The position numbers and the translations under genes are program-made. Positions 1 through 9,500 of a DNA stretch of 64,000 nt are shown here, piece after piece. Source of the stretch: Lentinus brumalis. Taxonomy: Eukaryota > Basidiomycota > Agaricomycetes > Polyporales > Polyporaceae. The notes beneath the pieces were generated by a model. The model made no database searches, was not told the DNA's origin, and was given only the letters and a program-made list of their open reading frames with translations. The stretch's first letter is position 1. Each line of letters begins with the position of its first letter. Location of the stretch: contig MARA01000040.1 of assembly GCA_001792895.1 (NCBI GenBank), positions 124,001 to 188,000 of the forward strand, read 5' to 3'.

Positions 1-711
1 ACAGCGTGGAATGGGCGGGGCTGGGAGCTTGCGGCACCGGGGTGCGATGGACCCGCACTTCGAGCTTTCGGAGTGCGTTTCATGACTCGCAACAGCTCGG
101 GCGCCGCTCGCCTATCTCGGCGCTATTTGTCGCATCAATTGGGGATGCTCGCAATTACGGCGAGAGTCTGGGGAGTGTGGGCGGGCGGATAGGCTGGGAA
201 TGGGTATTGCGCCCGTTTCCCGTGTTCCCGCTTTCCCCGTCAGCTGAGTAGCGAGAGCACGCTCATGTACATTACTCACAAACGTTTGAGCGCTTTAATT
301 AAGCCGATTGAGCGTGACTTGAAGAGCGAGCTCGAGTTTCTTCGAGAGATCTGGCTGGATAGACAGGATGCGCCATGTTTAGTAGAATCCAAGTGTATCT
401 CTGGAAATATGCGTCAGAACGATGCTCTATATCCTACCGCAGCTGTGCGCTTACCGCTGAGATGTATCTACGTGGCTGAGGGAGGGTATTCGGTGTGGCG
501 AAGGCGAAAGGCAGTGGGCGGCAGCCCAGATCCAGATCTGTGCAAGGCGTAGTGGTGGAAGCGCCAAGCTGCCCGCGGAGCCCGGACTTGCTCCGCGAAC
601 GCCGACTGCCCGTACTATGCTTCTGTTCACCTCTGCAGGCAGTACAACTCCCTCAATATGTGCTGCTGTATGTCTACCCTGGGTGTACCATAGCTAACCT
701 TCAGATGCAAT

Positions 712-873
712 ATGTCAGACTCTGCGGGACTTGTGGCCGCGTGGTGTGACGGAGCTCCCTTCACGCGGAACAAAGCCCAGCATCGAAATAAAGTCGAACG
801 AGCAGCGTCTTGCACCAGTACCATACTGACATGTGTTTACAACGCCCCCGCTCTCGCGGCAAGTCCGTAAAGC
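712..873 (+). CDS. Possible small ORF (53 aa) kept in array copies
   Basis: An ATG (712) opens a 53-codon frame beginning MSDSAGLVAAWCDGAPFTRN. The equivalent frame is open in B (from about 10339) and C (from about 19933) with amino-acid substitutions such as S2L and A51M. In D (from 30666) the frame has an early TAG near codon 10. I do not recognise it. It may be a single exon of a longer ancestral gene rather than a gene of its own. Support is only the partial conservation between copies. Confidence 0.25.
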
Positions 874-1088
874 ATCCTGTTGACTCAGGCATGGTGTTCT
901 TCTCAGTGTGTTGTATTCTAGCCTAACCGACATTTCTAGGGATGTCATATGCTAAAGCCGTCTTGTGGATGCGAGCAAAAATCCGCAGGATGGTCTTGAA
1001 GCGACTCCGTCAGTTGTCCGCTTCTTAGCCCGGACTGGAGCTGACACAGCGATGAACAGGGCTCATAACAGCAGATGAGGACGCTATC

Positions 1089-1442
1089 ATGAGCTGGAGC
1101 TCGTTCGACCGCAGAGTCACGCAGAAGTATGGTGTGCTCATCGACGGCTGGCCGTTTGAGCTCGTCCCCTTCAAGGACCTCAGCAAGTCGACATCCTCGC
1201 TCTCCGTCCTGGACACGCTGTGGCTGCGGTGGAAGGTCGGCCAGACCTTCTTCCGGAAGGCGACCCTGGAGGAGATGTGTGCATTAGAAGTGTCAGGCGC
1301 GTTCGCAAAGCCGAAGCGAGCGCGGCGGTCGGACTTCTGTGTCGTAAGAGGGCAGCACCGGAATCCCGACACCCGATCAAAGCGGGTGAAGCAGAAGATG
1401 ATCAAGTGCCCTGCAACTGTTCCAGATGGTGCAGACGACTAG
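1089..1442 (+). CDS. Unrecognised 117-aa ORF, unit A
   Basis: Intact frame from ATG 1089 to TAG 1440-1442. The protein begins MSWSSFDRRVTQKYGVLIDG, followed by WPFELVPFKDLSK and a Trp/Arg-rich segment (WLRWKVGQTFFRK). The second half is strongly basic (KPKRARRSDF, TRSKRVKQK). The phrase 'YGV-x-I-x-GWP-x(5)PF-x-(D/N)-x-SK' resembles a short motif I have seen in uncharacterised basidiomycete proteins often found in repeat-rich DNA; that is recollection, not a search result. No catalytic motif or signal peptide is seen. The same frame is intact in unit C, frameshifted in B and cut by the retrotransposon in D. It could be the last exon of a larger gene. Confidence 0.5.
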   Translation: MSWSSFDRRVTQKYGVLIDGWPFELVPFKDLSKSTSSLSVLDTLWLRWKVGQTFFRKATLEEMCALEVSGAFAKPKRARRSDFCVVRGQHRNPDTRSKRVKQKMIKCPATVPDGADD

Positions 1443-2259
1443 TCCAGTGTACCATATATAATACCACCCTTCTATCTCTCTCAAAGACCGTATAGTTTGC
1501 CAGAGGCAGTCGTGAGCAGCAGGCCTGCAGGCCTTGTACTACTTAACCATCACGTCTGTAAGCGAGGGCTATGAGCCAAGCCAGAATAGTCTGGGAGACC
1601 GCCCGAGACCGCTTCGCTTGCGCAGCAAAGTTAGCCTTCCTATAGGCTCTAATTGTTCTAGAACAGCCGCTTGCAGATCATTCAAGCATTCAGACAGGAA
1701 TACGAAGCAACAGACCATGGCTCCATTTCGTATCTAAAACATGACGTACTCTGCGGCCCCGTTGTTCCGCGACCGCCCTCCCGAGATTGAACCTTCGCGG
1801 CCCATGCCAGCAGCGCCGTTGGGGTTCTTCCGCCCAGCCTCCGCCTACGGTGGGGGCACCCGCACCCCAACCTCTAGTCTCGACCATCTTGTCCTCCACA
1901 CCGTTCTCCTCCTCCCGCACGCCGTCGTCCCTGCCATCATCTGGTCCTCCACGCCGTGCTCATCCTCTTGCGCGCCGTCATTGCTGCTTCCCCCGACATC
2001 GTCACCACCGCGGCCCGCTCTTGTCCAGTCTTGCGGCGGAGACGCAGTCCAGCATGAGACATGCGTCCTGATCGACAGTGCCCTCGGCCGGGACGTTCAG
2101 CTACGCTCATACTATGATAGGGCGAGCGGAACGAAGCTCTCTGTCCTCGTCAGCACTCGACTTCGACAACACTCACCCGGGAGCTTCTTCAATGTGTCTA
2201 TCCCTCGGAACCCGTACGCGTGTGAGGTGAGTGCGAGCACGAGCTGACTGCAACTCACC

Positions 2260-3499
2260 ATGTATCGCTCACCGGTGCTATCTCAAATGACAGAATCTCA
2301 TCAGCAATTCGAGGACCTGCGATCGCTCCTGGACCGTCAAAGGGCGTGTCCGTCAGCACTCGATCGCGCCGCCGGCACGCTCCGTCCGTGGTATGTACCA
2401 TTTCCTCCACATTGCGCACTCCGTGCTGACGCCGCCATCATGCAGACAGCGGTCTGACAAGACGAGAGTCCGGGAGGACATGTCGCTCGAGGCGCAGACT
2501 CGGAGCCGACACCCACGCACCTGCCGTGCCAAGCGCAGAATTGAGCGCGACACGCGTTCCGAAGGAGTTCGAGGCCCGCCGTTGCAAGGTTCGGACAGCG
2601 CGCCCGCATGCACGATGCACGTACTTTGTCAGCACTCAACCGGGATGTCTGGGGACCTGTGGTCTGGTACGTACCATGTTTTCCAGCGCGCGCGCGAGAT
2701 GCTGACGTGACATTCCTTGCAGCCTGGAGTTGGGACGGCGGTCGACAAGACAAGATGGAGGGAGGAGGGAGGGAGGACAAGGTACATGACGATACACGCC
2801 CCTCATCCACGGCCTTGTACTGACCGCGAATACGGCCAAAAGAATTTCGAGCGTCCGCTCTTGCAAGCAGCGGACATCGAGAACTGTCCTTGTGCAGCGT
2901 CGTGCACGCACTTCGCCGGTGCTTGACTGTCTACTTCTGGCGTCATGGGGTGTCCGCAGACACGCGGTCCAGGTACGTACCTTGTAACTGAGGTGGGGCA
3001 TTCGACGCTGACGTCGTGTTTCTCCCCAGGATCGTATTCACGGTGTTGGACAGCCGGGCAACTAGGAGAGAGAGCGAGCGGTGCGGAGATGTCGAAGGTA
3101 CGCACCTTACGTGTTCTCCGTGCGCTGGATGCTTACCTGGTATGCGAAACCTACCTCCTGCAGGCTGCGTGCTTCGACTGCGCACGCGCGAAGGAGTGCG
3201 GCGGATGCACGGGCATGGGCTCGACGATCTTGTCCCCTGCTGAGCACGAACTTCCAGTGAGCGTCGAGCCCACGTAGTCAGAACGTGTCACTCACTATTT
3301 CCTGTTCATAGTAGCCATGTGCCGCGATAGAAACGTTACAAGTGCCGCTGCTTGGCAGAGGGTATGTCGCATCAGCTTGACGTTGTCCGTTGTCTCATTC
3401 ACTTACCTGATACAGCAGACATACCAGTACGCGCACATGTCGTGGAGGATAGGTCTGACTGACTGGCACCTGGCCGGCCTGAGCGGCGGAGCTGGATAA
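2260..3499 (+). pseudogene. Multi-intron plus-strand gene remnant, unit A
   Basis: A run of fungal-type introns shows that this strand once carried a gene: 2391-2445, 2667-2722, 2973-3029, 3098-3163 and 3257-3311, all GT...AG and about 55-66 nt, several with a CTGAC-type branch site. After the third intron one frame reads SYSRCWTAGQLGERASGAEM, crosses the fourth intron and continues AACFDCARAKECGGCTGMGS, a short Cys-rich stretch (CxxCx(5)CxxC) that could bind a metal. I could not join all exons into one open frame: the junction at 2391-2445 gives TGA, and the acceptor near 3311 is ambiguous. It may be decayed or my splice choices may be wrong. Family not recognised. Confidence 0.4.
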
Positions 3500-4162
3500 G
3501 TTGTCAGCAAGCTCTCTTCCCTCCGACGAGTCCAGTCTCCCGCCATGCATGCCGCTATCTACCACAAGCGGGGACGCGATGCCGAGGGGATATCGTACAC
3601 ATATATCCGCTATGAGACTGTACGAGTAAGAAAAACTTACTTGCTTGTCCACCTGGTATGTCCTACAGGCGGGCTCGGGAGAATGTCGCCCGACGCATGC
3701 TTCACGCCCTGCGGCGGCCCTGTCTTGCGCCCGGAACGGTGCATAGGTGTTACGATGAACTTGTAGGTGCCGGGTCCTCCTCTCCGTCTCCATCTCTTGC
3801 GGCGCGTTCTCACATTCTGCCGTAGTTTCCAGGTCGTTGGAAGGAGTTTGCGTGGGCGGACAGGCGGGAGCGCAGAGGTCGATGGTGGTGGCAGGAGACG
3901 AGACGCGGCATGCACGAGATCGCGTCAAGTTACCGGATAGGCGCCCGTTGCTTTCCGAGTGGAGAGAGCGAATTTGGAGCGGGTTGCGAACAGCTTTCGA
4001 GCGGATTGCGGAGGGCAGCGTGGACGGAAGCCGGTCTATTTGCGTAGTCTACAGGATGTACTCCAGCCTACGAAGTACTCGTACTCGCAGCCCGAATACA
4101 CGCCGTCTCCAGCCCACCGCGCGCGCGAGCCTGCTCCGAGGGCACACCATCTCGGTGGAGAG

Positions 4163-4222
4163 TCCTACTGTTCTATATGGCCCATAAACAGGGGAGGGGT
4201 CCTACTGTTCTATATGCCCCTC
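4163..4222. repeat. 37-bp tandem duplication present in units A-C
   Basis: The motif TCCTACTGTTCTATATG starts at 4163 and again at 4200, a period of 37 bp. The same pair is present in B (from 13757) and C (from 23469). Unit D has a single copy (from 40219). The duplication therefore either arose after D split from the ancestor of A-C or was lost in D. It gives a simple marker for copy relationships. Confidence 0.85.
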
Positions 4223-4334
4223 AAACTGCCCTTTCTGACGTTTTTATGTGCAGACTCTGCGTCGCTCGAGATGCAGTGGCAGTGCACACGAGGCTACCAA
4301 ACGGCGTACGTACAAGGCTTGGCGCAAAAATATA

Positions 4335-4600
4335 CTGTACTGATCAATCGTTAGCGGCGCGTCACGCGTCACACGGCCCTCTGCCGTCCCTTATTTTGGT
4401 CGCTGTCACAGGTCACCGCGGAGTCCGCCGCTTGTGACGGCCATAAATTGGGCGTTAAAGTGCCCAAAACGGTAATTTTGCGGCGCCTCCGGCGCCGCTC
4501 ACCCACCTGTCACACCTCATGCGGTCCTCCGCCGCTCCGCCGCTACGGACCGACACTGTCACACGCCAAACCCCCCGCCGCTAAGGATTGATCAGTACAG
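4335..4600. mobile_element. MITE with TA target duplication, unit A
   Basis: A 266-bp non-coding element with terminal inverted repeats of about 25 bp that differ at one base. The left end starts CTGTACTGATCAATC(G)TTAGCG, and the right end is its complement with C in place of G. It is flanked by TA on both sides (4333-4334 and 4601-4602). Units C and D read CAAAAATATATTTCC and CAAAAATATATTGCC across this point, which is the empty site with one TA. TA duplication and short inverted repeats with no ORF fit a Tc1/mariner-type MITE that needs a transposase from elsewhere. It sits just beyond the last recognisable exon of the truncated regulator gene, whose extended frame stops inside it. Confidence 0.9.
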
Positions 4601-4651
4601 TATTTCCGTCTATGTACAAGCAGACGCGGCCAGCACGTACCGCGTACGCAC

Positions 4652-6283
4652 CACTGGCACCACTTCCACCCCGCCGACTGTGGGATCTTGTTATCGTCGA
4701 GGAGTACGCGCGGGTCTTCCGTGAAGCGCGAGCCGTTCGCGCACACGAGGAGCACCGTCGAGCCGAACCCCTCGTCGTGCAGGTGCAGGTTCTCCTTGAT
4801 GCCCTGCTCGAACGTCGGCCGGTGCAGGAGCGGCAGAAAGTCGTTCATGTTCGTGAAGTACAGGTCGACGAGCGTCGCGAGCAGGTCCGGCGGCGGGAAG
4901 TCCTTGTGCGGCGAGTGCTCGTCTTGAACATTCGACGTCAACCACTGAGCAGATCACGGGTGCATGCGTCAGCCGCCTCTCACCATACGTGAAGATGCCG
5001 TCGATGAAGGCCCTCACTGGGTGCAGGCTCCAGTACTGCTGCCGCCGTCGCAGGAGCGTGTGGTGCGCCTCGGGGTCGATCGTCTTCGGGAGCTCGATCC
5101 CCGCGTACTCCTGCTTCAGGTCCATCGCCGTCTGGATGAACAGCAGGCTGCTCGACTTGCCGTGGTAGCGCATCGAGCTCGGGTTCATCGACATCTTCCG
5201 CAGGCTCTGCACGATGTTCCGCTGCGCCACAATCTCGTCGTCGCTCGGGTCCAGGTCGTCCGAGTCCACCTGCGACGCCGGTGTCGGCGCCGGCGGCGAC
5301 GTTATGTGCGATGGCTGCGCAGGCCCCGCGGGGATCCCAAACGCGGACTTGCTCGTCGCGCTCGAGGGCTCGCCGTTGCGGTCCGACAGCCATCCGTCCC
5401 TGTCGAACGAGCCGCCTAGCTCTTTCGTGAAGTCGGCGTTTGGGCAGAGCTGGAGAGAGTGTTAGACTGCGCGCACAACGAAGCTCTACTGAGGCCAAGC
5501 CCATAAACGACCCGATCGAACCGCTAGCAGCCAAGTTAGACAGTCTGGACCCATCTACGTCCGCAGTGACCCGTTGCCGAACCTTCACCGCGACCCTAAG
5601 GTGGTGCGAATCGGTTCTTCCAGACGAAACCGACGAGAGCATATGATGCTGGCGAAGTGACCGCTGCCGGCGAAGTGACGATGACTCAAGGAACGAAATT
5701 GACGTTACCCCGGGATCGGGGATAGCGGTGCGGGTATGTCTTGCAGCGCCGAGACAGTCGGAGGGAGGAGACACGCACCTTATTCAGCAGTTTCTCCATC
5801 TTCTCCAGGCGGGTCTCGAGACTCTCGACGTAACTGGGAAATGCGGGAGCTTACTCAGCAGATGACGCGCGGGAGGGCGGTGTACTCACCCCTTTGGAGG
5901 GCCGCGCTTCTGGGGGAGCTGAGCACGGTGCACGGCGAACAGCACGATTAACGACGCACCTTGGCAGCCTCGACATAGGTGCACTCGAGCCTGTAGGAGA
6001 CGCAGTTCGAGCAGCGGTTGTTGGGCATCTGGGCACCATCGCCTGGGAACGGAGGGGCGTGAGCGGGGATCCTGACCGACATTGGCGCACTGCACCGACG
6101 AGACACGGGCACTCACATCGTACTGCGGGCGGTGGGGGATCGTCAGAGCATTTGCAAACGGTCGCGGGGAGAGTGGGACGACGTACTCTTCTTGCGCCTG
6201 CACATATCGCACGCGCGCTGAATCCTGCGCTTCTTCGCGTTCTGCACCGAGCCATCGTCGTAGTCCTCTTCGGGGGACGACAT
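4652..6283 (-). pseudogene. Zn2Cys6 transcription factor, 3'-truncated, unit A
   Basis: Fungal binuclear zinc cluster regulator missing its C-terminal part. Exons on the minus strand: 6187-6283, 6117-6122 (six bases), 5960-6042, 5890-5909, 5779-5833, 4984-5449 and 4652-4922. Joined, they read through in one frame. The N-terminal region has an acidic leader (MSSPEEDYDD), the zinc cluster ACDMCRRKKIRC...RCSNC...LEC, a KRGPPKGYVE linker and a coiled coil (LETRLEKMEKLLNK). Later comes the start of the fungal-specific regulatory domain (LYFTNMNDFLPLLHRPTFEQ, then DDNKIPQSAGWKW). The start is chosen because the zinc cluster usually lies near the N terminus. A donor (GTGCGT at 4646-4651) follows the last exon, but no further exon of this family is present. 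About 300 residues remain of a family usually 700-1000 long. It may still make DNA-binding protein, but I treat it as a truncated copy. Confidence 0.85.
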
Positions 6284-8112
6284 CCGTGAAGAGCTGTCCT
6301 GTCCGCGTCGGTGAATGAAGTTGAGGTGAGGGCGGGAAGCAAGGGGGGATAATAAGGAGAGAACAGAGCGAAGTCGAGAGGCCCGAAAAGGACATTACAC
6401 ACGCGACGCGTTACCCGGCAAACCGCGCGGCATGGGTGTCCGCGATTGGCGGACATCGTCCCACCTCGCGCCGTCCCCCGAGGAGGTCCTAGTCATCTCC
6501 GTCCACGAACCAGCTCGGACCCGGCCACCTCCTCCTCGATGACGACTCGACTCGGCGCAGCATACGGCGCAGCGGGGACGAGCTCAGCAGCCAGGAGCTG
6601 CCATTGGCTCGTCGCAGCCGCCCGCGACGTGCGCCCCTCTGCCAACTCCTCGCCTCAGGCCATGCAAGAGCCCCCTCGACGCCCGCACGACACGTCCGCC
6701 CTCTGAACGCCTCTCCAGTTTCCGCCTGCGTGTCTGTCCCACGCCTCGCATGCAAGCCCGTCCACTCAAGCTTCCCGCGGCGCGCAAGCTGCACGGCCTT
6801 CCCGCCAGTCCCGTCCCTCGTGCTATCTAGGTGAGTGCTCTGTCCCTTGCTCCCCCTCCATCCGCGACGCCCGAAGATCCTCCTGCACACGCCATCAAGT
6901 TCCCGCAGTACAAGACGCCAAGGAGCTCGCGCAGTCACTCAAGCCTTTTGCCGGCTGCCTGCGTCCGGGGCATGCATAGGTTCGTCTGTTACTTTTGTTT
7001 ATTCGTACAACGGAGTCTTTCTACTGACCTTCCTGCAGAGTCGCCCATGCCCTCGTACTCAGAGAGCGCGTTCAGACCTCTCCAGAACCCCGCGTCCGCC
7101 TCGTCTCTGTCCCGTCCCAACCCCCGCCCGACTTCGCTCGTCGTCCCAACGCGTTCCCTCCGTCCTGTGCAGCGTGCACACCCTCCTGTACACCTCGCAT
7201 CAATTGCTGCACGCCGCTCTCATGAACATCCAGCCTGCGTCGACGACCAGTTAGCGCGAGCCGTAGTTACTACATGTACAGTACCGCTCTCTCAATACAC
7301 GTCTTTCACACTCACTGGGGCGTGCGAGAATCGTTCGTTGCCACGCCGCGCATAGCCCACCTAACACCTCGTAAGTACCCAATCACTTCGCTTCTGCCAC
7401 GCGCGCACTCACCGTAGCCTCCTCGCCCCAGCCCGGGTTCATCTTGTCGAGCTGGACGTGCTCCGTCAACGGCGCGGGATAGCGTCGCGCAACAGACTGA
7501 ACATAAGCGTGAGTATATCGTCTCCACAATCGTACATGTGAAGTCTCACCAGATGGCACACGCGTAGGCCGCAACATGCTGGCTCAACAGGAGATTTCGA
7601 CAGCGCTGCCTGGACGACCCGGATTCAGCATACAGAGCCTACCACGCGCAACTGCGACTGTCAACTCACCGGACTTGTGGGCGGACGAGATGGAAGTTGT
7701 GCTCCCGACGAGCAAGCGGCGAGCAGGCCGCGGGGGCACGCTGAAGTCGTGCACGAACCCCTTCCGAGCTGGCCGGCCGGGACTCAGTTCATTCGGCCAC
7801 AAGAGCACGCTCAGCATCCCTCTGGATCCTCGTGAGTCGGTCGCACGACGCCTGCACTGCCGGACTACACCCCATGAATCATACAGTACGCACCTGCGCT
7901 TGCATAGAGTGCTGAGACACGCCGCGGACAGAGACATCCGCCGCCGCTCGGCGTGTCCACTCGACGATGCGCGCCCACTCCTTCCGAACGCCTCACAGCA
8001 GCTAGCTACACACGAACGACGCGTCAGCTCTGTCGCACGAACGCAGCGTGAACTTCGAAGACGACTCACGAGCGACGGCGCGACGGTCCTCCAGACACGC
8101 ACGCGACTACGA
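6284..8112. other. Unit A stretch without a supportable gene
   Basis: This lies upstream of the regulator gene and ends at the stop of the eight-exon pseudogene. Intron-like signals occur on the plus strand, for example GTGAGTGCTC at 6831 and a possible intron with branch TACTGAC ending TTCCTGCAG near 7038, which in unit C has a better donor (GTGCGTTAC). I cannot assemble a frame. The first 200 bases probably include the promoter of the regulator gene: the sense strand there is C/T-rich. Equivalent stretches are 15878-17706 and 26643-28446. Confidence 0.4.
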
Positions 8113-9213
8113 CTACCCGCCGGTCTCCCAGTGCAACGAGCACCACGGCCGCTCGGAATCGACCTCGCACTGCAGCGGACGAGTCCTGAGGGCTGAGTCT
8201 GGGCTCTGTGCGATCGCAGCGAATGCGTGAGCGATGCACGCACATCCGGGAGCGAGCAGGACGCACCTCTGCCGGATCAGTGCACGGGAACGCGCAGTCC
8301 GTCCGCCCGCGGGCGAGCCTGAAAGCAAGTAAGCCCGCCGCCCGGACGTCGCAGGCGCATGCTCAGGCTGACGTACCTCTGTCTGCATCTTGCAGTCGAG
8401 GACCCGAGTTCAGCCTCGGACTCATCCCGGGGACGCGTCTCCCTTCGACGCAGCGCAGGGCCATGTACATCCGCCCGAGGACCGTGTTCCGCGTGTCCAA
8501 GGTGCCGGCGCCGTCCAACGCTACTTGCGGGCTTTCGCGTGCACGGCCGACGCCTGAACGAGTGCGGTCAGCAGACGCACACGAAGATCGAGAGGAGGCG
8601 ACGACGACGTACCTGCCCGGCCTGCCCGGAACTGGAACGCATCGCTGCAAGCGACGACGGACAGCTGCGACGCGCGCGAACGCGTACGCGCTGCCCTGGT
8701 CCTGAGCTTCGGGTATCAGGGTTTCGGCCGCATCGAGCACCCCGGCGAGGACTGGGAGGTCAGACGAGTACTGCGTGCAAGAAGGGCATGAGTGTCAGAA
8801 GTAGCAGACCGGCTACAGCTCGCGGGACGCACTTACTTCGCGACTCGGGACTTGGAAGTGGACCGCTCGATACGGCTAGTCCGGAGCCTGCGAGGTTAGG
8901 ATGCCGGTGAGAGCTCGTCAGGGCATTCACGCAAGGGACGCGGCTCACCTTCAACGTCGACTCCAAGGATCCAAGTGCTATGTAGACCGGCCGACCTCGG
9001 TACCTGTTCGGTATGTAGAACCTGTTAATACATCGTCATTAGCCTGCCAATATGATTGTAAAACGAGAGCGCAAACATACCAGTGCGCTCGGACAGCCCG
9101 AGTGTGTGCCGATGATCAGGGCCAGCCTATGACGGCGAGAGCGTGAGTACGGTGGCCCGGCGTGTATGTACATCACTGGAAGACATACCGGGGGTCACGG
9201 AAATCGGAGGCAT
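8113..9213 (-). pseudogene. Unrecognised eight-exon gene with two stops, unit A
   Basis: Exons on the minus strand: 9189-9213, 9081-9126, 8949-9021, 8837-8887, 8613-8770, 8377-8553, 8267-8318 and 8113-8205, all bounded by GT and AG. They add up to 675 nt, exactly 225 codons ending in TAG (8113-8115), so the model is internally consistent. Recognisable stretches are FYIPNRYRGRPVYIALG, LESTLK and a conserved YSSDLPVLAGVLDAAETLIP. Downstream the protein is Arg-rich and then ends WCSLHWETGG. Two in-frame stops interrupt it: TGA at 9116-9118 (exon 2, shared by all copies) and TAG at 8876-8878 (exon 4, where C has TGG). I do not recognise the family. A TATA-like element and C/T-rich leader lie upstream. 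Confidence 0.55.
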
Positions 9214-9399
9214 CGTGTCGAGTAGGGCGTGGAGAACGAGAGAGTCGGCGAGCTTGGGCGCACGGCAATGAGTACTAGAGGTTGAGAACGTCAGCATAGG
9301 TCCGGACGAAAGTACAGAGGACTAACGTGGTATAAGGCCGGCGGTCCAGACGTTGACGAGGGATGCACAGCGTGGAAAAAAGACAGAACGGCGTAGAAG

Positions 9400-9500
9400 A
9401 CGAGAAAGTCGGCGGAGAGAGGATAGAGAGAGAGGCTGGCGAAGGGAAGAGGATGTGAGTGTCGGAGAGAGTGAGCAGCAGCGCAGTACTTATACCCACC
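9400..9500 (-). promoter_or_regulatory. TATA-like core promoter with C/T-rich leader, unit A
   Basis: On the minus strand TATAAG (9489-9494, within GGGTATAAGTAC) is followed by about 70 bases made almost only of C and T with short CTCTC runs, the typical start region of strongly expressed fungal genes. About 275 bases downstream is the proposed start codon of the eight-exon gene (9213). A CTGAC branch plus CTCTAG acceptor near 9276 suggests an intron in the leader. The same arrangement is kept at 19083-19088 and 29810-29815. Confidence 0.55.

Noticed and set aside
4980..5774. 264-codon minus-strand frame in unit A (repeated in B and in shorter form in C and D)
   Set aside because: It overlaps exon 6 of the zinc-cluster regulator in another frame and crosses its fifth intron; composition is Arg/Ala-rich as expected for a shadow in GC-rich DNA.
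7576..8243. Opposed 206- and 219-codon frames in units A and B
   Set aside because: They overlap each other on opposite strands, are Arg/Ser/Pro-rich, are broken in unit C, and cover the last exon and introns of the eight-exon model. Neither has a motif.
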